DNA of 10,696 bases from Candidatus Helarchaeota archaeon (lineage in GTDB: Archaea > Asgardarchaeota > Lokiarchaeia > Helarchaeales > HEL-GB-A), in the NCBI GenBank assembly GCA_013375455.1, contig JABXJT010000121.1, positions 1-10,696 on the forward strand. The letters are read 5' to 3'. The translations under genes were made by a program, and so were the position numbers. Each line of letters opens with the position of its first letter. Positions within the stretch are counted from its first letter, which is position 1. Below the pieces are notes generated by a model, which was not told the DNA's origin, made no database searches, and was given only the letters and a program-made list of their open reading frames with translations. This document shows positions 1 through 6,471 of this stretch, in pieces.

Positions 1-422
1 TTAGGGAAGAAGAGGAGGCACGCAAGCGCAGGGAAGCTGAAGAACTGAGACTTAGGGAAGAAGAGGAGGCACGCAGGCGCAGGGAAGCCGAAGAACTGAG
101 ACGCAGGGAAGAGGAGGCACGCAGGCAGAGGGAAGCTGAAGCATTGAGACGCATGGAAGAAGAGGCACGCAGGCACAGGGAAGCCGAAGAGCTGAGACGC
201 AGGGAAGTGGAAGAGGCACGATGGCACAAAGAAGCCGAAGCCGTATCAATCTGGAGAAATGTTGCTGATAAAACTAAATCAACTGAAGTCGAATTGACTA
301 AAGCTGAAGATTATGTTAAGGAGCCACTACCTGAAGAACCAACTGATCTTGAAGATAAAGAGGCCCAAGACCATCGAGATATCTGGAAAAAACTTGCAGA
401 TGATACTAAATCTGATACATGA
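1..422 (+). CDS. Coiled-coil repeat protein, C-terminal part (5' partial)
   Basis: The reading frame is open from base 3 to a TGA at 420-422 and has no upstream stop, so the gene enters from the left. About 139 residues are visible. The first 80 or so are four and a half near-identical copies of a 16-17 residue Arg/Glu/Ala unit (R-E-E-E-A-R-R-x-R-E-A-E-E-L-R-R), predicted to form one long charged helix or coiled coil. The tail is different: an 11-residue motif I-W-[RK]-[NK]-[VL]-A-D-x-T-K-S occurs twice (bases 249-281 and 381-413), separated by an acidic Pro/Glu linker. There are no membrane segments in the visible part. The N-terminal domain, which would identify the protein, is outside the window. 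A structural or scaffold role is possible but is inferred only from the coiled coil. That the frame is coding is well supported; the function is unknown. Confidence 0.75.
   Translation, partial: REEEEARKRREAEELRLREEEEARRRREAEELRRREEEARRQREAEALRRMEEEARRHREAEELRRREVEEARWHKEAEAVSIWRNVADKTKSTEVELTKAEDYVKEPLPEEPTDLEDKEAQDHRDIWKKLADDTKSDT
3..242 (+). repeat. In-frame tandem repeat, 48-51 bp unit
   Basis: Units begin at 3, 54, 105, 153 and 201. The first two are 17 codons and the next two 16 codons, the difference being loss of one Glu codon. The fifth unit is degenerate and stops after about 14 codons. The units are nearly identical at the nucleotide level and all length changes are whole codons, so the repeat has expanded and contracted under selection for the reading frame. 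The array continues beyond the left edge. Confidence 0.85.
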
Positions 423-475
423 TTATTAAAAGAGAGAAGTGCATTCTCTACTTATTTCAACCAATTCCTGTTCCG

Positions 476-483
476 AATATAAT
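476..483 (+). promoter_or_regulatory. TATA-like box for the FAD oxidoreductase
   Basis: AATATAAT is centred about 27 nt before the ATG at 507, the spacing expected for an archaeal promoter whose transcript starts at or next to the start codon. A partial SD-like GAAGGGA (493-499) also lies between box and start, so leaderless and short-leader initiation cannot be told apart. Confidence 0.4.
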
Positions 484-506
484 CGGCGATCAGAAGGGAA
501 CGTGCA

Positions 507-1844
507 ATGCGAAAAAATTGTGACGTGCTCATTGTCGGTGCTGGGACGACGGGTATCTACTTTGGCTGGCTTATGGCTAAGAGAGGTCATTCCGTCCTCA
601 TTATTGAAAAAGATAACCAAGAGCAAGTTGGGCAACGGTTAGAAGTAATTCATTTCCATACAAAAACGATGGAAGAATTAAACATACCACCCCCAATGGA
701 CCCACCCGAATTTATGTTTCCGTATAAAAGTGTCATTGTCTCGCGTTTGCCTAACTTCTTGCAACGCATGTATACAATTGTGGAAACCGATGGCGTCGAG
801 TTTGAGTTTTCTTGTAAGTTTAAGGAATTATTGTTTGAGAATCATAGAATTATCGGTGCCAAAGTGGAAAAAGATAATCAAAATTTCGTAATTTCAGCGC
901 GTCTCGTGGTCGACGCATCCGGGATTGCTTGTAGCGTTCGCAGTACCTTGCCGGAGGATTATGGCGTCGAAACGTGGAAATTTGATTCAACCAACCGATT
1001 TTTCGTGATCTTACATTACATTAGATGGTTAAACCCCGACGAACCGCATCCTGAATGGGGTGACGTCAAACCCTATTATTACGTGTTCTTTGATCCGGGT
1101 TACACAAGAGATGAAGCGATCATGGGCATCGCAGGTCCTGAATCGTTTGAGAAAGCAGCGATGTTAGTAGATGAGCTCCTCGAACGCGAAAACTATCCCC
1201 CATATGAATTAAAGAAAAAAGAATACGGCTACTTCGCCTATTCGCGAGCTCCTTACTCGTTCGTTGGGGACGGGTTCTTCTGTGCAGGCGACTCGGCATC
1301 AACGGTCCACTACGTGATGGCACGTGGCATAGCTGAAACGTGGCGGTTGTGTAAGAACGCCGAGGAGGTGTTTGATGCCGCCTTGCGACAGGACGAATAT
1401 ATTACCCGGGAACTCCTTTGGGACGCCAATGTTAGGCATTTCAGGAATGAAGGGGCAGAACACGCCTACCTATATATGATTAGTTCCGCCATTTACAGTC
1501 TCTCGGAAAAAGAGCTCGACTATCTTCTCGAAAAATTGCGTCCAATCGTCGATCATCCCGAGGGTGCCGGGGAAACTGCGGACGACGTGATATTATCCTG
1601 GGGCACTATGTTCAAAGTAGTCCTGAAAGTCCTCTGGGGTCTTCTCACTAGAAAAGTCTCACGCAAGGGGCTCAGGAGAGTACTATCAGCAAATGGAAAC
1701 GGGAAAAAAATTAAGAAACACTACCAGCAGTACCCTGAAAATCCAGAAGAGTTCGAAGATTGGGTGCAAACGGCCAACGAATTTTGGGCGAAACGAAAGA
1801 ACGCCACGCGAGAATTCAAGTCGACCACCGCGACATATCCCTAA
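507..1844 (+). CDS. FAD-dependent oxidoreductase, geranylgeranyl reductase-like
   Basis: The 445-residue protein has the layout of the geranylgeranyl reductase/FixC flavoprotein superfamily. There is an N-terminal Rossmann fold with G-A-G-T-T-G at residues 11-16 and the ribose-binding acid at E34, a middle D-A-S-G-I element at 136-140, and a second FAD motif with G261-D262 in 'FFCAGDSAST' at 257-266. In archaea, relatives saturate the isoprenoid chains of membrane lipids, but the superfamily also holds halogenases, hydroxylases and dehydrogenases. After the GD motif the usual P-x-x-G-x-G-I stretch is replaced by V-H-Y-V-M-A-R-G-I, and a clear lipid-binding Y-x-W-x-F-P motif was not found, so the substrate is left open. 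Length fits the family. The ATG has a TATA-like box at -27 and the preceding frame does not extend the fold. The gene ends 2 nt before the convergent hydrolase. The superfamily call is firm; the specific reaction is not. Confidence 0.85.
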   Translation: MRKNCDVLIVGAGTTGIYFGWLMAKRGHSVLIIEKDNQEQVGQRLEVIHFHTKTMEELNIPPPMDPPEFMFPYKSVIVSRLPNFLQRMYTIVETDGVEFEFSCKFKELLFENHRIIGAKVEKDNQNFVISARLVVDASGIACSVRSTLPEDYGVETWKFDSTNRFFVILHYIRWLNPDEPHPEWGDVKPYYYVFFDPGYTRDEAIMGIAGPESFEKAAMLVDELLERENYPPYELKKKEYGYFAYSRAPYSFVGDGFFCAGDSASTVHYVMARGIAETWRLCKNAEEVFDAALRQDEYITRELLWDANVRHFRNEGAEHAYLYMISSAIYSLSEKELDYLLEKLRPIVDHPEGAGETADDVILSWGTMFKVVLKVLWGLLTRKVSRKGLRRVLSANGNGKKIKKHYQQYPENPEEFEDWVQTANEFWAKRKNATREFKSTTATYP

Positions 1845-1846
1845 AT

Positions 1847-2695
1847 TTAATAGTTAATTTTATTAAGAAATTCCCTAAGTTTCTGGTTTACCTCCACGGA
1901 ACTATCCATCATACTCATGTGACCGATGCGGTTGAGCGTGAAAAGTTCTGCTTTTTTGATTTTCTTTGCCATCCGTTGGCTTACATAAAGCGGTGATAAC
2001 CAGTCAATCGTCCCACAGATGATTAGAGTAGGTACAGCAATTTTCGGTAATAATTTTTCAAAATTCAGGTCCATCATGGCTTCAACTGCTAACGTCGCGA
2101 CTTCGTGGGGGACATCAAGCAAGGAGTCCTCGAGTAATTTAACATCATCAGATTTTGATTTAGGCCCACTATGAATCATATATTTCACTAAGGCTCTGTA
2201 AACGAGATTTTTGCGCGCTAATTTTTTAGACGGGTTGATAATTTGACTTAATAATCGACTTCCACGCAAAGTAGCTTTCAGGAATGGATTATAGAGCTGA
2301 CCTCCCGGAATATATGATTCGAAAGGACTTTTATAGGTCGTATCAATTAAAATCAGAGCTTCCACTTTTTCGGGAAATTGGGAATAAAAGGAGAGGCTTA
2401 TATGCCCGCCCATGCTGTGTCCCAGAAAAACAGCCTTCTCAATATTCAAATGTTCAAGAATTAAGTTAAGATCTTTTGCGAAGGTTTCAATTCTATAATT
2501 TTTAGAGCTGTATTCAGACTGCCCATGCCCTCTGGTATCATGCGCTATTGTTTGATAGTCTCTTTGAAAAAATTCGATTTGATGTTTAAAAAACCCGTGG
2601 TGCGTCATCCACGCATGGCTAAAAACTAACGGCTTCCCAGCCCCCGACGTCTCATAATACAGCTTAATTCCATCAAAGGATTCAATGAATGTCAT
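1847..2695 (-). CDS. Alpha/beta hydrolase
   Basis: The 282-residue cytosolic protein is a complete alpha/beta-hydrolase fold enzyme. It shows the N-terminal strand pair 'FDGIKLYYE' (7-15), the D-x-R-G-H-G-x-S loop (53-60), the nucleophile elbow G-H-S-M-G-G with Ser94, a likely acid Asp231 in 'GTIDWLSP', and His259 in 'IGHMS'. The region between about 120 and 205 is the helical cap. The usual oxyanion H-G is replaced by S26-H27-A28. The family covers esterases, C-C hydrolases and haloperoxidase-like enzymes; no substrate can be given. An in-frame TTG at 2761 would add 22 residues, but these precede the conserved start of the fold. The ATG at 2695 has an A/T box (AATTATTTAT) centred about 27 nt upstream, so it is preferred. 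It lies downstream of the GNAT gene on the same strand with an 86-nt gap. Confidence 0.85.
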   Translation of the reverse strand: MTFIESFDGIKLYYETSGAGKPLVFSHAWMTHHGFFKHQIEFFQRDYQTIAHDTRGHGQSEYSSKNYRIETFAKDLNLILEHLNIEKAVFLGHSMGGHISLSFYSQFPEKVEALILIDTTYKSPFESYIPGGQLYNPFLKATLRGSRLLSQIINPSKKLARKNLVYRALVKYMIHSGPKSKSDDVKLLEDSLLDVPHEVATLAVEAMMDLNFEKLLPKIAVPTLIICGTIDWLSPLYVSQRMAKKIKKAELFTLNRIGHMSMMDSSVEVNQKLREFLNKINY

Positions 2696-2717
2696 GCTAA
2701 GCACATGGCTTTTATAC

Positions 2718-2728
2718 CATAAATAATT
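2718..2728 (-). promoter_or_regulatory. TATA-like box for the alpha/beta hydrolase
   Basis: On the minus strand this reads TAATTATTTAT, centred about 27-28 nt before the ATG at 2695. No SD-like sequence lies between it and the ATG, which suggests a leaderless transcript. It helps to choose the ATG at 2695 over the TTG at 2761. Confidence 0.4.
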
Positions 2729-2781
2729 AACTGGTCTCCCGGGATTCAAGGTCTTTTCCAATTGCTATCCAAGAGGGGACA

Positions 2782-3231
2782 TTAAGGGCGGTATTCCATC
2801 ACCGTGTATGTAGGTTTAAACCCAAAAGATTCGAAATACTTCGTCTTACTCCCTCTGCTATTGATCCGAATGACTTCAACCCCCATTTCTTTCAAGTATT
2901 CCAAGGATGCCTGAAGTAATCTCTTTCCTACCCCTCGACCCCGAGCGCTCTCATCCACGACCACCGTTCGAATGTATCCTTCCGCAGACCCGTAAGGGTC
3001 AATTACGAGTTCTGCAGTGATCATCCCCAAGAGCTTGTGGGGGGGTTCTGGATCCTCCGCGACGAACATGCCTTGTTTTTGCAGACGGTCAAAGAGGCGT
3101 TTTTTAACGCCCCACTTGAAGCGTTTCTCATTGAATGGCACATTTTGGGTATCGCACAACTGTTTCATCAGCAATCTTAGATTAGGTATATCATCTGGGA
3201 CTGCTCTTCGCATGATTAATTTTTCGCTCAT
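2782..3231 (-). CDS. GNAT family N-acetyltransferase
   Basis: The 149-residue protein is the size of a single GNAT domain and starts at the first conserved strand ('LIMRRAVPDD', 5-14). Strand 4 and motif A follow the family pattern: 'IRTVVVDESARGRGVGKRLL' ends in the acetyl-CoA pyrophosphate-binding loop R97-G-R-G-V-G (97-102). Motif B is 'YFESFGFKP' (132-140). The enzyme should transfer an acetyl group from acetyl-CoA to an amine of a small molecule or protein, and the acceptor cannot be read from sequence. A short insert with Asp/Pro residues (60-66) sits between strands 2 and 3. The start ATG lacks an SD sequence but has a canonical TATA box at -29. It is divergent from the nitronate monooxygenase gene and could share a transcript with the hydrolase behind it, although that gene appears to have its own promoter. 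Confidence 0.9.
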   Translation of the reverse strand: MSEKLIMRRAVPDDIPNLRLLMKQLCDTQNVPFNEKRFKWGVKKRLFDRLQKQGMFVAEDPEPPHKLLGMITAELVIDPYGSAEGYIRTVVVDESARGRGVGKRLLQASLEYLKEMGVEVIRINSRGSKTKYFESFGFKPTYTVMEYRP

Positions 3232-3255
3232 GAGCTAAATTTTCTCAACTCCCTC

Positions 3256-3264
3256 ATATAAATT
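3256..3264 (-). promoter_or_regulatory. TATA box for the GNAT gene
   Basis: On the minus strand this is AATTTATAT, close to the archaeal box A consensus TTTATATA. It is centred 29 nt before the ATG at 3231. With no SD before that ATG, a leaderless transcript is likely. Confidence 0.55.
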
Positions 3265-3270
3265 GTATTA

Positions 3271-3333
3271 GAGGTAAACTTGATAAATACAAAATTTCAA
3301 GAGATAATTGGACTCAATATCCAATAATCCAAT
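3271..3333 (+). pseudogene. Decayed duplicate of the nitronate monooxygenase gene start
   Basis: GAGG (3271-3274), five bases, then TTG ATA AAT ACA AAA TTT CAA GAG (from 3280) match, with identical spacing, GAGG (3337-3340) and GTG ATA CAT ACA CAG TTT CAA GAA (from 3346) of the real gene 66 nt downstream. The match runs about 17 codons to '..CCA ATA ATC CAA'. One base is missing around 3313-3318, which shifts the frame and leads to a TAA at 3325-3327. Several differences fall at third codon positions and are silent, so the copy seems to have been under coding selection before it decayed, or it came from a paralogue. As it stands it could only encode a 15-residue peptide. A role as a translated leader is possible but is not shown. 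Confidence 0.6.
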
Positions 3334-3342
3334 GGAGAGGAT
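3334..3342 (+). promoter_or_regulatory. Ribosome binding site fixing the GTG start of the nitronate monooxygenase gene
   Basis: GGAGAGGAT is a strong SD with its GAGG core ending 5 nt before GTG 3346. It decides this start over the upstream TTG copy, whose frame is broken. Confidence 0.7.
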
Positions 3343-3345
3343 AAT

Positions 3346-4488
3346 GTGATACATACACAGTTTCAAGAAATTATTGGGACAAAATATCCAATTATTCAAG
3401 CGGGAATGGGACCCTATAGCACCACCGAACTGAGTATTGCCGTGGCAAAGGCAGGTGCTTTGGGGTTGATTTCCACGATTGGAATGGCCGGGGGAACTGC
3501 AAGCTCAGCAACACCAGAAAGAGCTCAGGAAGTTTTTGGAAGAGGTCGACCCAAGGATATCGTAAAAAGAGTTATTCAATATGTATATGACAATTTAAAC
3601 GACTATCCCGACGCAATATTTGGAATGAACACTCCAGTAGCGGTGGATTTCGATTATGCTGCGCGGCGGTTGATTAAAGGCGCAATTGAACTCATGAAAG
3701 AAAAACCGGAGATCCAAAAAAAATTCAAAGTCATCGTAACATCGGCTGGAGATCCGCTTCCCTGGGCGATCGATGCTAAGGAGAGAGGCGCCAGAAAACC
3801 AAGAATTCCGATCAAGGAAGAATTGCCTGAGATCACCTGGTGCCATGTTTGCCCGAGCGTGAAAACTGCAAAACGGTGCGAAAAAGCTGATGTTGATATA
3901 ATTATTGCATCTGGGAGAGAAGGTGGGGCGCATTGTTCTTGGCGAGATGTATCCTCCATGGTGCTACTTCCTGAAGTCGTGCAAAATGTTTCCACTCCAG
4001 TGGTAGGCGCAGGAGGGTATGCTGATGGGGCATCACTAGCGGCTGCCCTAGCGTTAGGTGCCATCGGGATTCAAATGGGCACCCGGTTTATTGCCACCAA
4101 AGAGTCTGATTTTCAACAAATGTGGAAAAACGCTTTAGTTAAACGATCCGAGGAAGATACACTTGTTGGCCGTGGCGTTTTTGGACCAATGCGATTCTTA
4201 AGAAATGTGAAGAGTCTAGAAATCGTGGATGAGACAATTAAAGGGGCCTCGGATTTGTATAAAGGGGTTCCATGCCGCACTACGACGCCCATAATGAAAT
4301 TAGAAATGGAAGGTTTCTCGAAATTAATGGACGAAGTTGAAGATGAAGCGGCGTTTATGGGCGGTTCAGTCACTGGAAGAATTCGTGACATCCCCTCAGT
4401 CAAAGAATTGCTTGAACGGATAGTCAACGACGCGGAAAAGATCATCAAGAACCTGCCAGGAAAAGTAGTCAAGTCTATTCCCGCTTGA
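3346..4488 (+). CDS. Nitronate monooxygenase (2-nitropropane dioxygenase family), FMN TIM barrel
   Basis: The 380-residue protein carries the signature stretches of the NMO/2-nitropropane dioxygenase and FabK family. Strand 1 is 'YPIIQAGMG' (14-22). A strand-end 'VTSAGDP' (131-137) follows. The catalytic-loop region is 'GREGGAH' (190-196), with His196 in the place of the usual GGH histidine. The FMN phosphate site is 'GAGGYADG' (221-228), and 'ALGAIGIQMGTRF' (236-248) closes the barrel. Members oxidise alkyl nitronates with FMN and O2, or act as enoyl-ACP reductases or unassigned flavoproteins; in an archaeon the true substrate is uncertain. 'CHVCPSVKTAKRC' (166-178) has an unusual set of cysteines. 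GTG start with strong SD. A T-rich run follows the stop. The gene stands alone, divergent from the GNAT gene, behind a broken copy of its own first codons. Confidence 0.88.
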   Translation: MIHTQFQEIIGTKYPIIQAGMGPYSTTELSIAVAKAGALGLISTIGMAGGTASSATPERAQEVFGRGRPKDIVKRVIQYVYDNLNDYPDAIFGMNTPVAVDFDYAARRLIKGAIELMKEKPEIQKKFKVIVTSAGDPLPWAIDAKERGARKPRIPIKEELPEITWCHVCPSVKTAKRCEKADVDIIIASGREGGAHCSWRDVSSMVLLPEVVQNVSTPVVGAGGYADGASLAAALALGAIGIQMGTRFIATKESDFQQMWKNALVKRSEEDTLVGRGVFGPMRFLRNVKSLEIVDETIKGASDLYKGVPCRTTTPIMKLEMEGFSKLMDEVEDEAAFMGGSVTGRIRDIPSVKELLERIVNDAEKIIKNLPGKVVKSIPA

Positions 4489-4489
4489 A

Positions 4490-4507
4490 TTTCTTATTTT
4501 TTTTCTT
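4490..4507 (+). terminator. Oligo-T terminator after the nitronate monooxygenase gene
   Basis: A T-rich run, broken only by single C and A bases and including eight consecutive T, begins one base after the stop. Archaeal RNA polymerase terminates at such U-rich stretches without needing a hairpin. No stem was seen. Confidence 0.5.
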
Positions 4508-4560
4508 AATTATTGTCATATTTCATCATAAGCACCACAGGTGTAGTTAATCTATGGAAG

Positions 4561-4648
4561 AATCAAAAACTTTGAATCAACGATAAAAGATAGCCTTATC
4601 ACAAAAATTTAATATAATAATGACATATTTTCTATGATCATTAATTTA
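4561..4648. repeat. Imperfect direct repeat, left copy, flanking a small membrane protein gene
   Basis: Two blocks recur at 5135-5220 with nearly the same spacing (70 and 69 nt between block starts). The first block is about 26 nt around TTTGAATCAACGATAA (right copy TTTGGATTGATGATAA), and most differences are transitions. The second is TCTATGATCATTAATTTA (right copy lacks one A). The sequence between the blocks does not align convincingly. The region is A/T-rich, so part of this may be chance. Confidence 0.35.
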
Positions 4649-4720
4649 GATGATTTGTGGGATACTGTAAGAAGTTGTATTGATTCAGAATTAGAAGATA
4701 AAAATCCAAATTTGAACTAG
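4634..4720 (+). CDS. Possible 28-residue small protein or leader peptide
   Basis: ATG at 4634 opens 28 codons to a TAG at 4718-4720. The peptide is acidic and helix-like (MIINLDDLWDTV at its start, Asn/Asp/Glu-rich at its end). There is no SD, but an A/T box (TTTAATATAATAA, 4608-4620) lies about 20-25 nt upstream, compatible with a leaderless start. Its stop codon overlaps the SD of the membrane protein gene that begins 12 nt later, the arrangement of a translationally coupled pair. No family was recognised. It is short, lies in very A/T-rich DNA and overlaps a repeat copy, so it may also be untranslated leader. Low confidence. Confidence 0.3.
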   Translation: MIINLDDLWDTVRSCIDSELEDKNPNLN

Positions 4721-4725
4721 GGGAT
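4719..4725 (+). promoter_or_regulatory. Ribosome binding site of the small membrane protein gene
   Basis: AGGGGAT ends 7 nt before ATG 4733 and fixes that start. It overlaps the stop codon of the possible upstream 28-codon ORF. Confidence 0.65.
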
Positions 4726-4732
4726 AAAAAAC

Positions 4733-5125
4733 ATGAAAAAAAAAGAAATTCTGCAAATATTGCCTTTATATGGATTTGTATTGTTGGGTCTTGTATTCTT
4801 ATTCGGTTTAATAGCTTTCTTATATAACTTATATGAGGTAATGGGTATTTTAGCTGTTTTTTGTTTTATTAGTTCATCAATATTATTCATTACAACTGGG
4901 ATTTTAAGTTATAAATGGAGAGAAGACAAGGAAGAATTTGAGGTTCCAAAATGGTTTTATTTATTAATTCCATTAATTCCAGACGTAATCTTAGCTATAA
5001 TTATTGTAAATTTTCTTGAGACTTTATATTTCATAATTTTTTTAATTGGAACTGTTATTTCTTATTTGTTAATTTTTCTATATTTGAAAAAGAAACGAAA
5101 AGAAGAATTTAAATCCACGAAATGA
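4733..5125 (+). CDS. Small four-helix membrane protein, function unknown
   Basis: The 130-residue protein begins with a Lys-rich start (MKKKE) and has four predicted membrane helices at about 12-31, 36-57, 74-94 and 98-118. A charged loop 'KWREDKEEFEVPKW' (61-74) lies between helices 2 and 3, and a basic tail 'LKKKRKEEFKSTK' ends it. Both ends and the loop are charged; by the positive-inside rule the ends probably face the cytoplasm. There is no signal peptide, cysteine pair or recognisable catalytic motif, and I do not recognise the family. Its DNA is much richer in A+T than the flanking enzymes, with TTA, ATA and TTT codons dominating. It stands in an A/T-rich island bordered by a weak direct repeat. 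A good SD supports the start and translation. It may be co-transcribed with the possible 28-codon ORF before it. Confidence 0.7.
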   Translation: MKKKEILQILPLYGFVLLGLVFLFGLIAFLYNLYEVMGILAVFCFISSSILFITTGILSYKWREDKEEFEVPKWFYLLIPLIPDVILAIIIVNFLETLYFIIFLIGTVISYLLIFLYLKKKRKEEFKSTK

Positions 5126-5134
5126 GCACTTTTA

Positions 5135-5220
5135 AACTGAAAAATTTGGATTGATGATAAGTCTAAAAATCTGAATCGTAAAAAAAAATTAGTAAGCATA
5201 AAATCTATGTCATTAATTTA
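5135..5220. repeat. Imperfect direct repeat, right copy
   Basis: This is the counterpart of 4561-4648. The two conserved blocks fall at about 5135-5160 and 5204-5220. The second block overlaps the A/T-rich probable promoter of the GT4 gene. The 128-nt spacer 5126-5253 holds nothing else I could identify. Confidence 0.35.
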
Positions 5221-5253
5221 ATAATGATAACGAACAAAAAAATGTGAATTCTC

Positions 5254-6471
5254 TTGCCATTTCCCTCCATTATCATGCTTACTCACGGGTTTTTCCCCGA
5301 TATCGGAGGCCTGGAGATTGCCGTGCTGAATTTCGCACGGGTGTTAGCCGATAAAGGCCATGACGTTCACGTTGTCGTGCCCATAAAAGCCAGATTGGTA
5401 AAAGAGGAAGTTATTGATGGCATCCGCGTTCATCGTTTTCCGTTTGATTGGGAAGAAGCTTATTCGGCTCTACTTCAAAATTTGGGGATAAAAGAATTCC
5501 GTTTAAAAACAACTCGAAATATTCAGGCGATCATCGATGAAATCGGACAGCCCATGATCATTCATGCACACGGCGAGGCGGTTGTTGCGGGCGGGTGGCT
5601 GAAGGAACAGAATCCCGAGCTGAAACTTGTTTATACTCCCCATGCAAGCCTCGAAGGATTGAAAGAATTATTCCAAGCCAAGATCTTCGGCGAAATTCAT
5701 TTCCAACCGGCCCTGGAAAAGATTGATATTATCGCATATCATGCCGTAAATCTCATATCGGGGTTGAAAAAACTCGTAGATCCTGGAAAAATTCGCGAGA
5801 TCATCAATTTCATAGACCCCAACCTTTTCGATCCATCAAATTACATCACCCTTTCATCTAGACAGGAGCTTAACCTGCCAGAAACATCTCCAATTATTTT
5901 TTCACCATCCCGCGTTGACGAAGAGAAAGGGCTGGTCGAGTTAGTCCACGCGCTGCCAAAGATCTTGAAAAAACATTCTGCCGCCGTCCTTTACATTGCC
6001 GGCGATCTGACAGATGGGCTCATACTCCACCCCTCCGACGCGCAACGCAAGATTCTGCGCAAAGTGCGAAAGGTTTTACCAGAGCATACCGACCGGGTTC
6101 GCTTTACGGGTGCCATTCCATATCACACGATGCCAAAATGGTACGCTGCTTCTGATCTGATCGTCTTAATCAGCCGTGATGAATGTATGCCTATGTGTCT
6201 TCTTGAAGCAATGGCGATGGAGAAACCAATCGTGGCAACGACTGTCGGTGGCATTCCCACGCTTCTCAACCAATCCACTGGGCTGCTCATCGAGGTAGGA
6301 TCCGATGGTAGGGCCTCTCCCGATGCCGTGGCTGATGCAATCATCGAGGAATTATCCCAGAATGAGAAGCGAGTTACCCTGAAAAAACTCCGCAAAAGAA
6401 TCCTTGCCAATTTTTCTCCTGAGGCAGGCTATCAAAAACTCAAAGCTATTTACTCAGAATTAATCGATTAA
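5254..6471 (+). CDS. GT4-family (GT-B fold) glycosyltransferase
   Basis: The 405-residue protein is a full-length retaining glycosyltransferase of the GT4 type. The N-terminal Rossmann half has the glycine loop 'FFPDIGGLE' (13-21) and 'ADKGHDVHVVVP' (32-43). The C-terminal nucleotide-sugar half has S-R-V-D-E-E-K-G (219-226, with R220 and K225 for the diphosphate) and the E-x7-E element E310 to E318 in 'ECMPMCLLE', then 'KPIVATTVGGIPTLL'. It should transfer a sugar from a nucleotide donor at the inner face of the membrane; donor and acceptor are unknown. TTG 5254 is chosen because the next start (ATG 5275) would remove most of the first beta strand 'PSIIMLTHG', and an in-frame TGA lies at 5245-5247. 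No clear SD is present; an A/T box lies about 37 nt upstream. Its 3' end overlaps the convergent membrane protein gene by 12 nt. Confidence 0.88.
   Translation: MPFPSIIMLTHGFFPDIGGLEIAVLNFARVLADKGHDVHVVVPIKARLVKEEVIDGIRVHRFPFDWEEAYSALLQNLGIKEFRLKTTRNIQAIIDEIGQPMIIHAHGEAVVAGGWLKEQNPELKLVYTPHASLEGLKELFQAKIFGEIHFQPALEKIDIIAYHAVNLISGLKKLVDPGKIREIINFIDPNLFDPSNYITLSSRQELNLPETSPIIFSPSRVDEEKGLVELVHALPKILKKHSAAVLYIAGDLTDGLILHPSDAQRKILRKVRKVLPEHTDRVRFTGAIPYHTMPKWYAASDLIVLISRDECMPMCLLEAMAMEKPIVATTVGGIPTLLNQSTGLLIEVGSDGRASPDAVADAIIEELSQNEKRVTLKKLRKRILANFSPEAGYQKLKAIYSELID

Noticed and set aside
52..249. 65-codon minus-strand ORF rich in Pro, Leu and Cys
   Set aside because: It is the antisense of the Arg/Glu coiled-coil repeat. 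Its repetitive Leu/Pro/Cys composition is a by-product of the plus-strand repeat.
433..449. Hairpin AGAGAA-GTGCA-TTCTCT after the coiled-coil gene
   Set aside because: Only six base pairs, not followed by a strong T run, and archaeal termination does not depend on hairpins. Not convincing as a terminator.
2696..2761. N-terminal extension of the alpha/beta hydrolase from TTG 2761
   Set aside because: The extra 22 residues are not part of the fold, there is no SD, and the A/T box sits inside this stretch, 27 nt before the ATG at 2695.
3654..4064. 136-codon minus-strand ORF inside the nitronate monooxygenase gene
   Set aside because: Fully covered by a conserved enzyme on the other strand. It shows no motif and has low-complexity Ser/Ala/Pro content typical of a shadow frame.
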